Program-made: the position numbers and the translations under genes
Part shown: one piece after another, positions 46,943 through 59,608 of the stretch
How the letters are laid out: every line of letters starts with the position of its first letter
Position numbering within the stretch: the stretch's first letter is position 1
From: Lyophyllum atratum
Taxonomy: Eukaryota; Basidiomycota; Agaricomycetes; Agaricales; Lyophyllaceae
Length of the DNA: 64,000 bases
Assembly (NCBI GenBank): GCA_014905825.1
Contig: JACGCN010000054.1
Span: 62,001-126,000, forward strand
Direction of reading: 5' to 3'
Notes under the pieces: generated by a model
Told to the model about the DNA's origin: nothing
The model's input: the letters and a program-made list of their open reading frames with translations, nothing else
The model's database searches: none

Positions 46943-49456
46943 ATGAACAGCCCCGCCCTCCCATCCACCCCCCGACGGCACCTGATTGCACCGATACCGC
47001 TACGAGCTGCCGCTGACTTGCATTCAGCGAGGACTCGAGAATTTCAGAATATACCCTCTCCAAGTCCTACTTCCTCCAAGTTAAAATGGTCCAATCGCAT
47101 AGGCGGGGCCGTGCGTCGTGCCTCTTCAATGTTCAAAGGCACACGCACCGAGACAGCCCCTTCGTCGTAAGTGGTACAAGGTGCCTCTTCCCTATTAGGA
47201 TCTCCGATCCACTCCAACCCAGATCCACGCCCTCTAACGGCCCATATCCACCTGGGTTCGTACCATATCCGTATCCTGGACCCATGATTCCCCAAGGCGG
47301 CCAACTTCAAGGAGGACAATTCCCACCCGGCTTCATACCGTACCCTTCACTACCACCCCACCCGTGAGTACCGACTGCGACATGCTTCTTTCGTATGCAG
47401 CGTATCTTTAACTGAATCCTTTCTGAATATGCTCAGCGGGCACTACGAGTGAGTAGTCATGAACGTGTCAGCGATCCTCTGTTGACCAATGTGTGCTAAA
47501 CACCTTTCCAGCCCTGGTCCCGTCATACCACCCAGTCTGTCAGACTCAGAGTGAGCATATTCAATATGGTTATAACACGGCATTTACAATTACTCCTGCC
47601 TATGTAGCGAATACAACTTCCCTCCTGTCATCCCTGCCGGCTACGGAGGACCACCAGTCATTCAAATCCCAACCAGTCCATCCTCGTCTAGCGCATCCTC
47701 ATCATCAAATGAATATTCTCGTGGCCGACGCCGCAGTAGAAGATCCCGTCGCAGGTCGGTCCGGCAGGACCCCACCACAGTTGGATGACTCACGAGCTCT
47801 CGCTTACCCAGCATATCCTCCAGAAGGACCATAAGCTCAGGGTCAATCTCCGTCAGAGTAGAAGGATCCACAGCCGAACGTACCTCACCTGGTCCCTTGA
47901 AGGTGACAAATCCGGACGATGATTCTATCGTAGATGCTGTGATTCACGACTCACCTGGGGATGGGCCTCCCGAGAACCTGAAGGGGGTCATACTGCGCCT
48001 GGAGGACGTTTTTGAGAACATTAATGAATACAAAAGACTACTGGGAAGTCGCGATAGGGAGGCACAGCAGCTGCTTGATACGTTTCAGCTGGTGGGTGAT
48101 TCTTCGTTTTAAATCCAAGCTCGCTGCTTATCATTGAACATTACTTCATAGCTGCTGGATACACCTGGACTAAGTGCCAAGTTCAGGCGGAATCTACTCG
48201 TCGCCATGCAGAGGCTATCCAAGCGTGCGGGCCTATATCCGACGTATTATAATCTCAAGGGCGTCGAGTTGACAAGCGAGCATCCAGTTGCTGCAGGAAG
48301 CTTTGCCGATATCTATAAGGGACGGCTTCTTGGCCAGACTGTGTGCTTGAAGGTTGTCCGACTCTATCAAACATCTCATGTCGCATCATTCCTACAGGTG
48401 CCCTGTCCACATTTTTATTCTCGTGCATTACTTCTCCTCTGACCATAACCTCAATAGAAATTCGCCGCGGAGGCTATTTTATGGGGCCAATTATCGCACC
48501 CTAACCTCCTTCCCATCTTTGGGCTCTACCAGTACACAACACGACTGTGCCTTATATCGCCCTGGATGGAAAATGGTGATGTCATCAGCTTTTTGCGAGA
48601 GCATCCTCAGTCCAACCGGCTTCTACTCGTGAGTCTCCTCGCATTCGATGTGTCGCTCTTCGCCTCATGCTTTGGCCTCTCAGATATTGGATGTGGCTTC
48701 TGGCATTGGATACCTCCATGAGAATCACATCGTACATGGAGATTTGAAAGGGGCTAGTCATTCTCTCCTCCCAAGTCGTTCTTATTCCTCGGCTAGCTAA
48801 CACATCCTGCAGGCAAACATATTGGTCAGTGAGTCGGGACGAGCGTGCCTCGCTGACTTCGGGCTATCCTCGGTGTCAGATACAAATATCCTACACTGGA
48901 CCTCCAATTCCTCCGCTGGGTCCAAGGGAGGTTCTGTCCGATGGCAGGCTCCGGAGCTATTTGATGTCGAGACCGACGATATCGTCTACAACAGCATGTC
49001 TAGCGACGTCTATGCCTTTGCTTGTGTTGCTTACGAAGTACGACGATCATATCCTACGCGAGTCTTCTCTGACGATTTGTTTCATAGATCTTCACAGGCA
49101 ATGTTCCCTTCTTTGAAATACCTCGCGATCCAGCAGTCATGCGCAAGGTTCAGACAGGTGGAACACCGTCACCACCGCCCGCATCAAGTCTTGCATGGCG
49201 GTCATGGGGGCTTACAAGACCCCATTGGGAGTTGATGAAGGTGTGTTGGAGTGGAAACCCTGCTGGCCGCCCATCCATACAACGCGTCATGGCCCATTTT
49301 GCTTCGAAGAAGCCTCATGATGAGAGGCCTGTTGGGAATGTGAACATTGTTTCGCGTGAAGCGTTTAGGGATTCTGTGAATGCTGGGTTGGAGCTACCTT
49401 CCGTCGATGACGTTAAGGCTATCCTAGATGACTTCTCGGACTCTTCAGCCTTGTAA
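46943..49456 (+). CDS. TKL-type protein kinase of the basidiomycete expanded family
   Basis: The start is at 46943 (MNSPALPSTPRR); the N-terminal arm has SKLKWSNRIGGAVRRASSMF and a Pro/Tyr/Gly-rich part. A 57-nt intron (gtcggtcc...tacccag) removes an apparent in-frame stop at 47783. A helical region (EDVFENINEYKRLLGSRDRE) and RRNLLVAMQRLSKRAGLYPT precede the kinase: P-loop-like AAGSFADIYKG, invariant Lys in VCLKVV, LISPWMENGDVISFLRE, catalytic loop HGDLKGANIL (D present, HGD for HRD), DFG in LADFGLSS, APE in RWQAPELF, and late lobe WELMKVCWSGNPAGRPS. About 10 exons; intact. Likely a soluble serine/threonine kinase; targets unknown. Confidence 0.85.
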
Positions 49457-50301
49457 TTCGGTTAGGTCACGCTTCACTTTGTGAAGTTGGGAAATTTGTC
49501 GATACACCCTAAGTAATCGATGTAACAGAATTTCGCTGCCCCAATCGCGGACCTCTTCAATCGTAATGGGTTTTTTGTATCTTGACCAGGTCGGAGTTTG
49601 CGATTTGATCGGTGGCTGTGCATGTCAATGCAAGTTGATATTCAACATCGACGACGGCATTAGGACTATGGAATGGGGCTACTTGTAGCCTTGTATATGG
49701 TGCGGATACCGCTGCATATATTTCTATGAAGTGCTTACAACTAGAACAGGCCGAGTTTTCCAATAGGCAGCAGCCTCGAGGCAGCTACTCTAGACGCGAC
49801 ACACTGCGACTGTAACAGGTGCAACGAGGCCTTTCTACCCTCGATTGGACAAGACTTCGGCCCTGCAGAGGACATGGAGATCAGGCGCGCTTTAATCATG
49901 ATCAAACATGCGTTCTTCGAAACGTCTATTGCCTCATGTTACTGCGCAGGTTCTTTGTCTAGTCGCGGTACGTAGACGCTGGGGCTTGTTCTTCTCCCCC
50001 CGAATCCACGACGGTTCGTTCGGTTGACGCTGGGAATGCCAACCGATATTGTGATTTGCGGGTAATCCAGCCTTCTCCGGCCGAAAACGAGGCTTGGAAG
50101 CTGATCGACACACCCCCTGTGTGGTGGGATAACCGCTCCCTGGCCTCGATGCAAACACCTGGCATGTCCTTGATAATGCGAAGATGAATCGCCGCTGCTT
50201 CTTCACATCTCACCATCGTCTCTCAACACGTCTTTCAACTCTCATTGCCAGTTGTCGTCAAACATAGTCCAGCGTCGTATTTGGTTCCACCTTAACTTAC
50301 T
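49457..50301. other. spacer with copy C of the duplicated module; promoter of the WW/TM gene
   Basis: 49590-49850 shares TGATCGGTGGC, AGCCTCGAGG and GCAACGAGGC, in the same order, with copies A and B, but is more diverged. No gene is supported. 49934-50216 is open in three minus frames without recognisable content. Confidence 0.5.
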
Positions 50302-53300
50302 ATGAGCTCCCCGACTCCTTCCCCTACCCCCACCCCCTCCAAGTCAAGATGGGCTCGAATGGGCGGCGTTGTGCGTCGTGCATCCTCCGTCCTCGTTGTC
50401 ACACGACCCAGCACACCCTCCATCGCCTCGTCTGACCGGGACGCCGACTCCACTTCCATAAAGGGTGTCGCTGCGACAGCACCGACTACCCTTACCCCGC
50501 CAAAGCCTGCTCCATCTCAACCCAGTCCCATCGCAGAGTCCCCGGCACGCGAGCGCGCAGCATCCCAAGATCTCGATGACGCACCCACCCTCGATCCGTC
50601 TCCACTAGCACAGCTCCCCGTGACCGCTTCCCCTGCCGATGAAACTGAACCCGAACAGTCTGCACCGGAGATCACCCAGACGTCCCCCGTCCAGGAGTAC
50701 ACCCCGCCGCCCCTCATCGACTCAACTGCAGTAGGACCAGGAGGCTTCACCGACGAGCCGGACGAGCTCCCCCAGTCGGTGACTATCAGGGACCCGTCTT
50801 TCATTCAGGCGGACTCGAACGATGGGCACGATTCGACCGCGCCTGCTGCTGAACCTGAACAGCCAGCTACCCCACCGGTTGAGGCTGTCGCAGTGCCATA
50901 TACACCAGAACCTATGGCCTCTGAGCCTCTGCCAGAGCCGGCTACCCCAGAACCAGTCACGCCACCACCAGGCCTCGCCGGCGCGGGCGTGCATTCGTAC
51001 TTCGACATACCAGTCCAAGAAGAGCCATTCGAGGACCCGGAGATGACGGCCCAGCCCCGTGGGGAATACAGGCAGGCCGATGATGACGAGGATGTGTTTC
51101 GTGTACCAGCACCGGTGGAGCCTGTACCAGAGACCAACGAAGTTCAGCAGGAAGAGATCTTCCGTCCCAGAACTCCAGCTCCTGATGACGAGGAGCCTCA
51201 GCCCGCCCCCCAGATGCCGGCGCCTCGGATGCCCACGCCTGCACCAGAGCCTGCAGTCCTTTTACCTGCTGCTCCTGCTTATCCTCTCCAGCCGTTTGAT
51301 TACCATTCTGGACAAGAGGTGTGGGGAGGCATTGCCCACGGGCCTGATGATGAATCGAAGAGAGGTATGAACGGGAACGCGAGCACGGCAAGCAGCATTC
51401 GGTGCGTCTCTATCTTTGTATTAGCGGTGCGAATGTTGACTCACGGGTCCTTCGTAGCATGCCGATGGAAAATCCGTTCGCGGACCCCATCGCACCTAGA
51501 ATCACAGTGTCACAGCCGGCACCACCGATGCCACAGTATGTCAAGCGAGTCAATGATATACCTTGCGTGTGCTCACCGCTGTGTTCGTAGGCCGCACACA
51601 TCGCAGCAAGATCAGCGAGCTCCTGGTGGGACACAGGATTCGGCTGGAGGCGTGGTGATGCCCTTACCCCCGGTGCATGAGGTAATTCTACACAAGTGAG
51701 TTGTATCCAAGCACTATGTCCTGGGAACGACGCCTAACTAAGAATTCGATCAGATCTTTGCATGAATTCCCATCAACCCAAAGTCTTCGCGAAAGTAACG
51801 GTGGCCCCTACGAGACCGAGTAAGCCCTCTCCATCTCTCACCTTTTCCCACACCCCGCCCTAACAGGCCCACCCTTCGTACGCAGCGAAACCCGCCCTCT
51901 CCTCTCCCGCCCCAGCTCCCCCAAGGATGTCTCCTACCTCCAACCCAGCGCGACCTCCTACAACGCCGTCAATGTCTCCTCCCAATCCAGCCCCGCCCCC
52001 GCCCTCGCCGTCTCCACCTCCTCCGTCCAATGGCCCCTCCAGCACACACCCACCGGCCCGCGCCTGCACGACCTCGGCTGGCTCGAGTACCAGCTCCCCG
52101 ACGGGACGGTGTACTACGTGCACCCCACGCGGCGGGTGACGGCGGACCTGGATTTGCGCGAGGAGAGGACGCTGGAGGCGCTGAGTGCGTATTTCGAGGA
52201 CCATAAGGACTGTGGGGGCGCGCCGCAGGGGATGGAGCTTTGGTTGAGGGAAAGTGTGGTTATGAAGGGGAGGGGGAGGGGGAGGGGGAGGAAGGGGAAG
52301 GGGAAGGGGAGGTTTGAGCCGGCGAGGTTTTGGGTCAATCATAAGCAGAGGATGGTCTCGGTTGATCAGGCGCATAGTGGGGATAGTGGAAAGTGGAAGG
52401 TGGATCTGGATGATCGTGAGTTCAATGGGTTTGTTGACTGTGTTGGGAACGCCTTCTGAACTTTTTTGCGACAGAGCTGGATATTGAGTATAGATATTGG
52501 TCGTTCATGGAGGCTCACCCGGCGCATACTGCGTTGCCTCCGAATGCAAGGGTCGAGGCGACGGACGTGTTGACGTGGGCTTGGACTGGTGAGTAGGCTT
52601 GGGTGTCGGTCGTTGGTTGTGGTTGCTCAAGTCTCTATTAGACCGTTTGCTTCCTTCGCATCGCTCGGTTCCTGCACCGTTCACCCAGGAAGAATGTCAG
52701 GAACTCATGTCGTTGCTCCGATCGTTCGGTGAGGCTGTTTACTGCTCTAGAATGTTTCACAAAACTGATGACATCCGCGCACAGAGCAAAATGAAGGTGG
52801 ACTGCAAACCGTCGTCCATACCCGGATTGTCTCTCGGGTCCTCTTGAGAGTTGGTGAGTAAAGGTGAACAAGTGCTTGACAGAACAGACTGTTTACAATT
52901 TGCATAGCTCACTGGCGCCAGCAACACTTCCGTCCCAACAAACCTCTCCCAACCGACGTCGGACAGCACGACGTCAGTCTTCCCAAATACCGCCGGCCCT
53001 TCCACCGCGCCCTCACCGACTTCCTCATCTCCTGCCTCTGCCTCGGGATCCCCTACATCTTCTTTGACCGGTCCCGCCCTTACCACCTCGACGAAGAAAG
53101 CGGCATGCGCAGCGCCGCCGGGCCCATGTTCATCGTCGGTGCATGCACCTGTCTTGTTGTGAGTACCCCTCCTTTCCCTCCTCAGCCGCCGAACCTCAGA
53201 CCTCTCTGAAAGGCCGCAATTGTCCTGAGCGCTTCCGTGACCTTCCTTTCTTTGCCAGGCCTGGACAATTTCGCGCGCGTCGCGGGCTTCGTCGCGATCC

Positions 53301-53690
53301 TCTTCGCAGCCATATCCATGGCCGCCACGCTCGTCGCACTCTTTAGGTATAAAGCCGATCTGGAAAATCCAGTATCGCATATAGCCAGTGAGGGGTTGAC
53401 GATGCTTTCGGTATGTTCCTTTCCCATACCTGACTTTTTATCTTTCGCTGAATGATGCTGCGCTATGACAGAGACGGAGCGTGGTGTTCTCGTTGCCATT
53501 GGTGTTCTTGGCCTACTCGATCGTTGCGTTCATCACAGGCATTGTGCTGTATTCGTTCCGTGGCCTCGCTCCCGATCCCTACGGGCCTTCTCAAGGCCCC
53601 TTTGTCGATTACACCAGATGGACGGTCGTTGGGGTGTTGGGTGGGCTCGCGGGTGTCGTGACCACCTCTCTTTTGCTCCTTAGGCGATGA
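50302..53690 (+). CDS. WW-like domain protein with C-terminal transmembrane helices
   Basis: The start at 50302 gives MSSPTPSPTPTPSKSRWARM; residues 15-30 (SRWARMGGVVRRASSV) parallel the kinase N-terminus. A long Pro/Glu-rich disordered arm follows. After several introns, a WW-like segment reads LGWLEYQLPDGTVYYVHPTR then RVTADLDLREERTLEALSAY; the first Trp and the YYV core are present, the second Trp is not. Then WVNHKQRMVSVD, RYWSFMEAHPAH, HWRQQHFRPNKPLP and four likely membrane helices (FLISCLCLGIPYIFF; FIVGACTCLVAAIVL; GFVAILFAAISMAATLVALF; FLAYSIVAFITGIVLYSF), with a fifth near the end (GVLGGLAGVVTTSLLLL). It ends LLLLRR. Frame is open through all splices. Role unknown. Confidence 0.8.
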
Positions 53691-54238
53691 TGATGCATAA
53701 AATTCTCTCCTCCCATGTATCTTTCACTGTATATAGACTACGACGTTATTTAATGGCTCCCATAACCTATACACGCTGCTTCGCATTTTCTGTTCAGCCC
53801 AGCTCTCCGAGCAATCTAGCGGCGCGTCATTGGCCGTCATCGAATTCTTGAGGATTCTTTTGCGTCTTTCCCACCGTCTTCCACCAGATTCCGTCCTCGG
53901 CATCCTCAGCTACCTGCATTACGGCTCCAAGGCCGCTCTCCATTTCAATCGGACGATGCTCCACCGTGTGACCCAAATCACGATGATGATGTACATAAAA
54001 CATCATCGGTCACCATATCTACATTTCATGCGACGAGCATCTCCATCATCGATCACCATATCTACATTTCATCATCACGCGACGAGCCTATCTCCAACTT
54101 CCTCACGTATCTTCAACGGCATAGCCTAACACTCGATGATTGAAAGGGGGCGTGGTATTGATTGGTATTAGATAGAGCGTGAATGCGAAGCGAACCCAAA
54201 ACCATGAAACAGAGACAGCCGTTATGTACGTAAAATAA
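53691..54238. other. intergenic between convergent 3' ends
   Basis: No gene. It contains a short imperfect duplication (CACCATATCTACATTTCAT at about 54010 and 54056). Confidence 0.6.
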
Positions 54239-56511
54239 TTACACCTTCTGCACACCAGTGGTGGTCTCCGCCGCCTCGTCCTGGAACCCATGACGCTCCT
54301 CACCCTGTCCTATGGCGTTGAGCTCAGCCTCACGCTTGTCAAGGCCACGGAACCTACACACGACAGGTCAGTTCCCGAACGCGAACGAATAAAAAAAAGG
54401 GAAGAAACGTACGTGAAGAAGAAGATGGTGCCGACGATCCATGAAGTGACAGCGAAAGCACCGAACAGCCACACGAACTTCTCCTCGACGTTGACCGCGA
54501 CGAGGGCAAAGTTGAGCGCCGAGGACAGAGCGGTCTGGAACTGGGAGAACGCCATGACGACGGACTTCATGCGCTTGGGTGCCTTGGTGAAGGCGTACTC
54601 CAGGGACGTGATGGACGCGAAGATCTCAGCCATACCGACGAGGATGTACGGGCCGGCGACGATCCACACGTTGAGAGGGGTAGCGACGTGTTTGCCGTCG
54701 ATCTCGCACGCAGCGGGTTGCTTGTCGAAGGGACCGCCCTTGCAAGGGGTGAGCTTGTTCTGGTAGCTCTCGAGGACGGAGGCGTAGACCATGGCGAGGC
54801 CGGCGACGAGGAAACCGGTGTAGATACGCTTGATGGGGCTGAAGTTGATGTTCTTCTTGCGCAGGAGGGGGTAGATGACGCGGTCGAAGATGGGGATCAT
54901 GATGATGATGGAGATCGGGTTCAAGTTCCTAGTCGGGTTGTCAGTTTGGTCGTTTACTTTGTGGCAAATGCGTAGAATACTAACTGGATGAGATCGTTGG
55001 GGGTTCCGTGCAGGGTCATGCCAGCAGCGACAGTTCCGAGATTACCGTCAATTTGCGAGTAGCCTGCGAGTCCATGTAAGCATCAGGCGATGCATCGAAA
55101 AGATAGGGGCTACTCACATAGCCAGAAGACGGGGAAGAATAGGAACACAGTGCAGGCGTTGAGGGTACGGCCGACTTCACCGACGAACTCGTCGTCCCAA
55201 GTCATCTTCGCGGGGACCTGTCCTTCGCCGTAGTAGCTGGGCCTGGCGGGATCCCAGAAATCGTCCCGCTTGATGTTGCGGATGACGGTCAGGGGGTTCA
55301 TGGACCAGCGGGGGCCGAGGGCGAAGCCAATGACACGGCAGGTCTCAATGAGAATGGAGCCACGAGGAGGAGTTTGGACGTAGTGCTTTTTGCCGACAAG
55401 GAGGACGAGGGGGACCAACATGAACAGACATGTGGGCACGAGGAAGGCGACCCAGTAACCGTTGTCGCGAGCAAGGAATGACGCGGAGATAGCACCGCAA
55501 GAACCGAGATTGATGGCAGCGTAGAACCCTAGTCAAGAAAATGTCAGCTCGCTCCATGTCTAGACCTAGAGAAGGGCAACATACATAGGTACATAGATTG
55601 GATAGTAACAGCGGGCGATTTGATGACGACTTCTCCTGAGGGGAGGGTTTCTGATGGGCAAATCGATGATTAGACGCGGCTCCACAACGAGGAGATGGCG
55701 GCTCACCCTTGCGGAGCTTGCCAGTATATTGTTCAGCGATCATGGGAGAGACGTTAGCCTTGATACCTCTGGAAAAGCGAACAATAAGTTGGGGAAGCCG
55801 ATATCATGACATGCGCTACATACCCAGCACCGATACCCATAACAAGAATAGAGAGAGCGAGGAGTCCCAAAGCAGCATTCTCATTTTCCAGAGAGGCGGG
55901 AGATGCAGACGCGACGAGGATAACGTGACCGATCAAGCAGACGATGGAGAAGATCATGATGGTCTTGTATCGCCCCCACAGAGTATCGGCGAGGATACCA
56001 CCAATCCAGGGAGTGATGTAAACCCAGAAACTGTTGAACTGGATAACATCGTGAGACGGAGGTAAAAATGGGCGATAAGGGTGCACGTACAGTTCGGAGA
56101 GCGAATGACTTTTGTTGACCTTGACCCAAAGCACCAGCGACGTCGTTACCACCACGGAGAGCCTTGGGAACGGAACCGTTCCTGGAGCCTTCGGGGAGAT
56201 TGAACTGAATGTAGTTGTTGTAGATGTTCGTCGTGCCGTAGTAGGTCCATCTGTGGGAGGTGATCAGGGGGGTGAAGGGTTAATGAATAGAGTAGCACGT
56301 ACCGCTCGGCGAACTCGACGATGACGACGAGCCAGGCGGTGTAAGGCAGACGGTCGGCGACATGCCTCAAGGTGGCGAGCTCATGCTCGGTGACACCCTC
56401 GGAGCCAGCGATGATGCTCGACCCATCAGCTTCACCTTGAAATTGATGCTTCTCGTCGAGCGAGCCGACGCGGGCGAGGTCCTTGTCGCTGCTGCCCTTC
56501 TCCACTGACAT
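54239..56511 (-). CDS. PTR2: POT-family proton-coupled peptide transporter (Ptr2-like)
   Basis: It imports di- and tripeptides with protons across the plasma membrane. The start at 56511 gives MSVEKGSSDKDL with a charged cytosolic arm. After HVADRLPYTAWLVVIVEFAER an intron leads to WTYYGTTNIYNNY; the spliced EFAERWTYYG is the POT ExxER.xYY motif. FNSFWVYITPWIGGILADTL and WGRYKTIMIFSIVCLIGHVI form the PTR2 signature region. Later helices include VAFLVPTCLFMLVPLVLLVG, MIPIFDRVIYPLL, IWIVAGPYILVGMAEIF-type and EKFVWLFGAFAVTSWIVGTI. It ends TTTGVQKV. About eight introns. Intact, about 600 residues, the usual length of fungal Ptr2. Confidence 0.93.
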
Positions 56512-56560
56512 GGCTAGAGGTGGACGTTCCGGATAGAGGGTAAATTCGAACACCCGACAT

Positions 56561-56570
56561 TCTTATAAAC
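56561..56570 (-). promoter_or_regulatory. TATA-like element of the peptide-transporter gene
   Basis: TTTATAAGA on the minus strand, about 50 bases before the start codon. Confidence 0.4.
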
Positions 56571-57476
56571 TGTCGTTATCTGGAAGGAGATTCGTAATTC
56601 GATTCGACACATGAGGGGAGATGGGTGCACATGGCGCAATTTTTTCTTGGCATGGCAAAAACGATTGCCGATGAGATTGATTCGATTCGGAAGTCAGTCT
56701 CCCCCGATCTGGGTCTATCTTGTGAAGGGGCCCCCGTTCAAGCCGGTAGTCATCCTTCCACATGGACTTCAAACTACGGGCGTGAATGTCCATAAAGTTG
56801 GAGCGCCCTTACAGGGTTGTCCCCACCTCGAAGGCAGATTGAATCGTACACCTACCCGTCGGAGCTGAGACATACGCCACGGCTAAAGGGAGCCTCCTAC
56901 GGCCGAAGCCCTCTGGTATGACTCGTGAGTCGAGTTGAGATAAAGCAGGCAAGCAAGTCCGTGATTCTGGGTATACTAAACAGCGAGGATTGGGTGGCGG
57001 ACGTGAGAACAGCTCCCTACCGATCGTAGGCTGATCAATTGAAAATCGTATGGCGGCTTCGGTGCGACCTTGTGGTGGTGGCGGAAGGCCGGCAAAAAAA
57101 TGCTCGGATCATGAGATACCGTTGTTTGGCCTCGTTTTCTAAACTACTTAAAACCAAGCATACCTACACGGCCTCGGCGGGGTGAGAAGAAACCTCCCAC
57201 ATCGAAAGCCCCATTGCCAAGCCACGTTCTGACATACTTCTTGCGAAGATCCCCAGATCTCCCGGAAGGAACTTCTTTTGCCAGCTGTTCACTTCCAGGT
57301 GTGATGGAGATGTCCATACAACAGGAGTTTGATCGCTTAGGTCATGATGCAGCAGATATATGTGGTGCTCCACATGGTCCACCACATCTCTATGGCGTGG
57401 GTCTGACCGACCAGCCCCAGGTATGGTGCCTAGTTCTATGTGCCTCGATTCTTTAATATCTGGTCAATATACGCTC
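56571..57476. other. intergenic, no supported gene
   Basis: Upstream region of the transporter and 3' side of the permease remnant; only short unsupported frames. Confidence 0.6.
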
Positions 57477-59230
57477 CTCCTGACCCAATTTACAAACTTT
57501 GCTCTCCGACCAGATGGCTTTTCATGCTCGGTTTCATCCTGCGCTCGAATGGCTTCGAATGGCCGCGCCCTCCCCAGGTTTCCAGACCGCATCTGTAACG
57601 AAGTCGACCTCGGAGGTCGGTACGAAATGCGCGTTACGCTGTCTGTACCCGTATAACGTATACACCGAATAAAGCACAACACAAAGCGCAAGCCCGATAT
57701 ACGTGGCGGCAACATTCTAAAGGAGAAAGAATACGCGTCCTGTTAGTTAGACCTCGCGAAGCGCCAAGACATTTTCTCTCCCTATCTCTCCTCGTACCTT
57801 CGGTTCAAACGGTGCCTGTCTCACTGCTGAATACCCCTGTGCGATAAAATAAGCGTTCCCAGAATCACCACGCCAACAGGCAGTATGGGATACAGAGGTT
57901 GTCGATAAGGCAAGTCTACAAGCGACAGGCCCCGCGCCGTGTATGCCTGTCGGAACCGCGAAGAGATCACCCCAATGCTCGTCCACACAAGCAGCTCTGA
58001 GATACCAGTGATGTTGAGGAGCCAGGTGAACACGATGCCCTCGCCCCAAATCATAGTCAGGACTGTCGTCAGACACGCGAACGCGAGCGCCATCCTAACG
58101 ATAGGAACCTGTCGCCCAGCCTGCAAATACACGGGACGCCTGTCCGGATCGCGCCAACGAGAACAAGACCGGGAATTGGCGAAAACACGAGTTCGTCGCT
58201 GACAATAAGTACGGCCGTCAAGAGAACGGCGTCGACGACATGCACAGCGGCGCCGAAACCAGCGCGCATAAACATCACGGTGAGCGGTGACGCAGCAACA
58301 TCGGCATAGAAAGTGGCTTTTATGGCACGGGGCACTGAACGATAGGGCTTGGCAGACTCTCCTGCCGCGATCGCCACAAGCACAATTCCTCCAAAGGAAT
58401 AGAACGCAAACACGAAGGTCTGGGCGAACGCTGGGAAGCCGCCGATGAAAGCTTGAGCATCGTGAAAGTTGGAGAGGCCCCGTGGGGTTTTGCGCTGTCA
58501 ATGGAGTTGGGGGCTTGACAGAAGCACGAGACGCACTGGTCCAGGGTGGTTCTACCCAAGCGCCGGAGACACGAATCTGGTTCCGAAGACCGAGAAAGCA
58601 CCCGAGACGGGCCCATACATAGCTGATATCTCCCCTCTTACTACAAACCCCACGGTTATCACAATGCTACTCATGCAATACTTCTCCTACTCACAGCGTA
58701 ATCATCACCGAGTGCATGAACAGCCCAACCACGAAGTACGACAGCAGCTTGCTCCCCGGACCTCCCAGCGCGATGGCCTGCATATTCCGCCATGAGACAC
58801 GACTGCTTCCGACGCCCACTTGTGATGACAGGACAACACTACGCACGGAACCTGCACTCAGGAGTCAGGAAGATGCCCGTCCGATTGTCCCACCGATAGT
58901 TGGGAAGAAGTGTTGTGAGTATCACATCACGAAACTCCCTTGTACACCGGGGTCAGCCTACAGTCCGATCATCATCAAGTGCCGGCTCTGCATACCCTTG
59001 TGCGTCGCGTTGCCTTCAGCGGCCCCGGAGGATATTTTTGCCCATATGCGCCCGACCTTGGAGTCTGCGGTCCCGGGCGGCAGGGTTTCAGCCAACGAAT
59101 TCTTCCTTGCTGTAGCCCGATTCCTTGGACGGCGTTCGGGCGACGGAGTTTGGTGCTCGTGGTCGGAGGGATCAAGGGGTGTAAAAGTGTGGGCGGGGTA
59201 GCGCAGACTAGCGGGATAGAAGGCGAGCAT
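57477..59230 (-). pseudogene. amino-acid permease (YAT/APC family), decayed with internal deletions
   Basis: Fragments in order: THKGMQSRHLMMIGL, IGGTIG (then a one-base loss before the expected FLTPG), LSYFVVGLFMHSVMITL, SAMYGPVSGAFSVFGTRFVS, a gap of roughly a hundred residues, AFIGGFPAFAQTFVFAFYSF, GGIVLVAIAAGESAKPYRSV, another gap of about 30 residues before DVAASPLTVMFMRAGFG, then IWGEGIVFTWLLNITGISEL and DLPYRQPLYPILPVG. A frame break precedes FIAQGYSAV and the C-terminal TYIGLALCVVLYSVY. Frame changes, stops and missing helices leave no functional protein. It sits behind the intact peptide transporter. Confidence 0.85.
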
Positions 59231-59608
59231 CTGTTCCGATCTCTGACAGTGGATGGCGACATGGGCCTTCGAATGCCATGACGCCGGCAGCAGTTGGGTA
59301 GCAGGATGCCTCGGAAAGGAAATGAACAGAGAGACTTAGCACCAAATCAAGTTGGAATCAAGGGAGATCAAGGGATGCCATGAGGTCGAGGACGTCGGCA
59401 CTTCTGGCATCAAAGAAGCTTGTTGGTAGCGCGTTGACGTCAGAGCGAAGCGTTTTGTGCGAATAGATAAGTAGTTGAGAGGACAGTTGAGAGGACGGTC
59501 GAGCCGACATGGTGACCGCAATTCAGTTTGCGCAGATATAGTACTAGGATCATTCTTAACAGGTATCCTGGAGCTCAAGCAGAAGCTGTGGTCGTCTAAT
59601 GATTAATC
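59231..59608. other. intergenic, no supported gene
   Basis: Only short frames; 3' flank of the next minus-strand gene. Confidence 0.5.

Noticed and set aside
47783..47785. In-frame TGA in the kinase gene
   Set aside because: It falls in a 57-nt GT-AG intron that rejoins the frame, so the kinase is not called a pseudogene.
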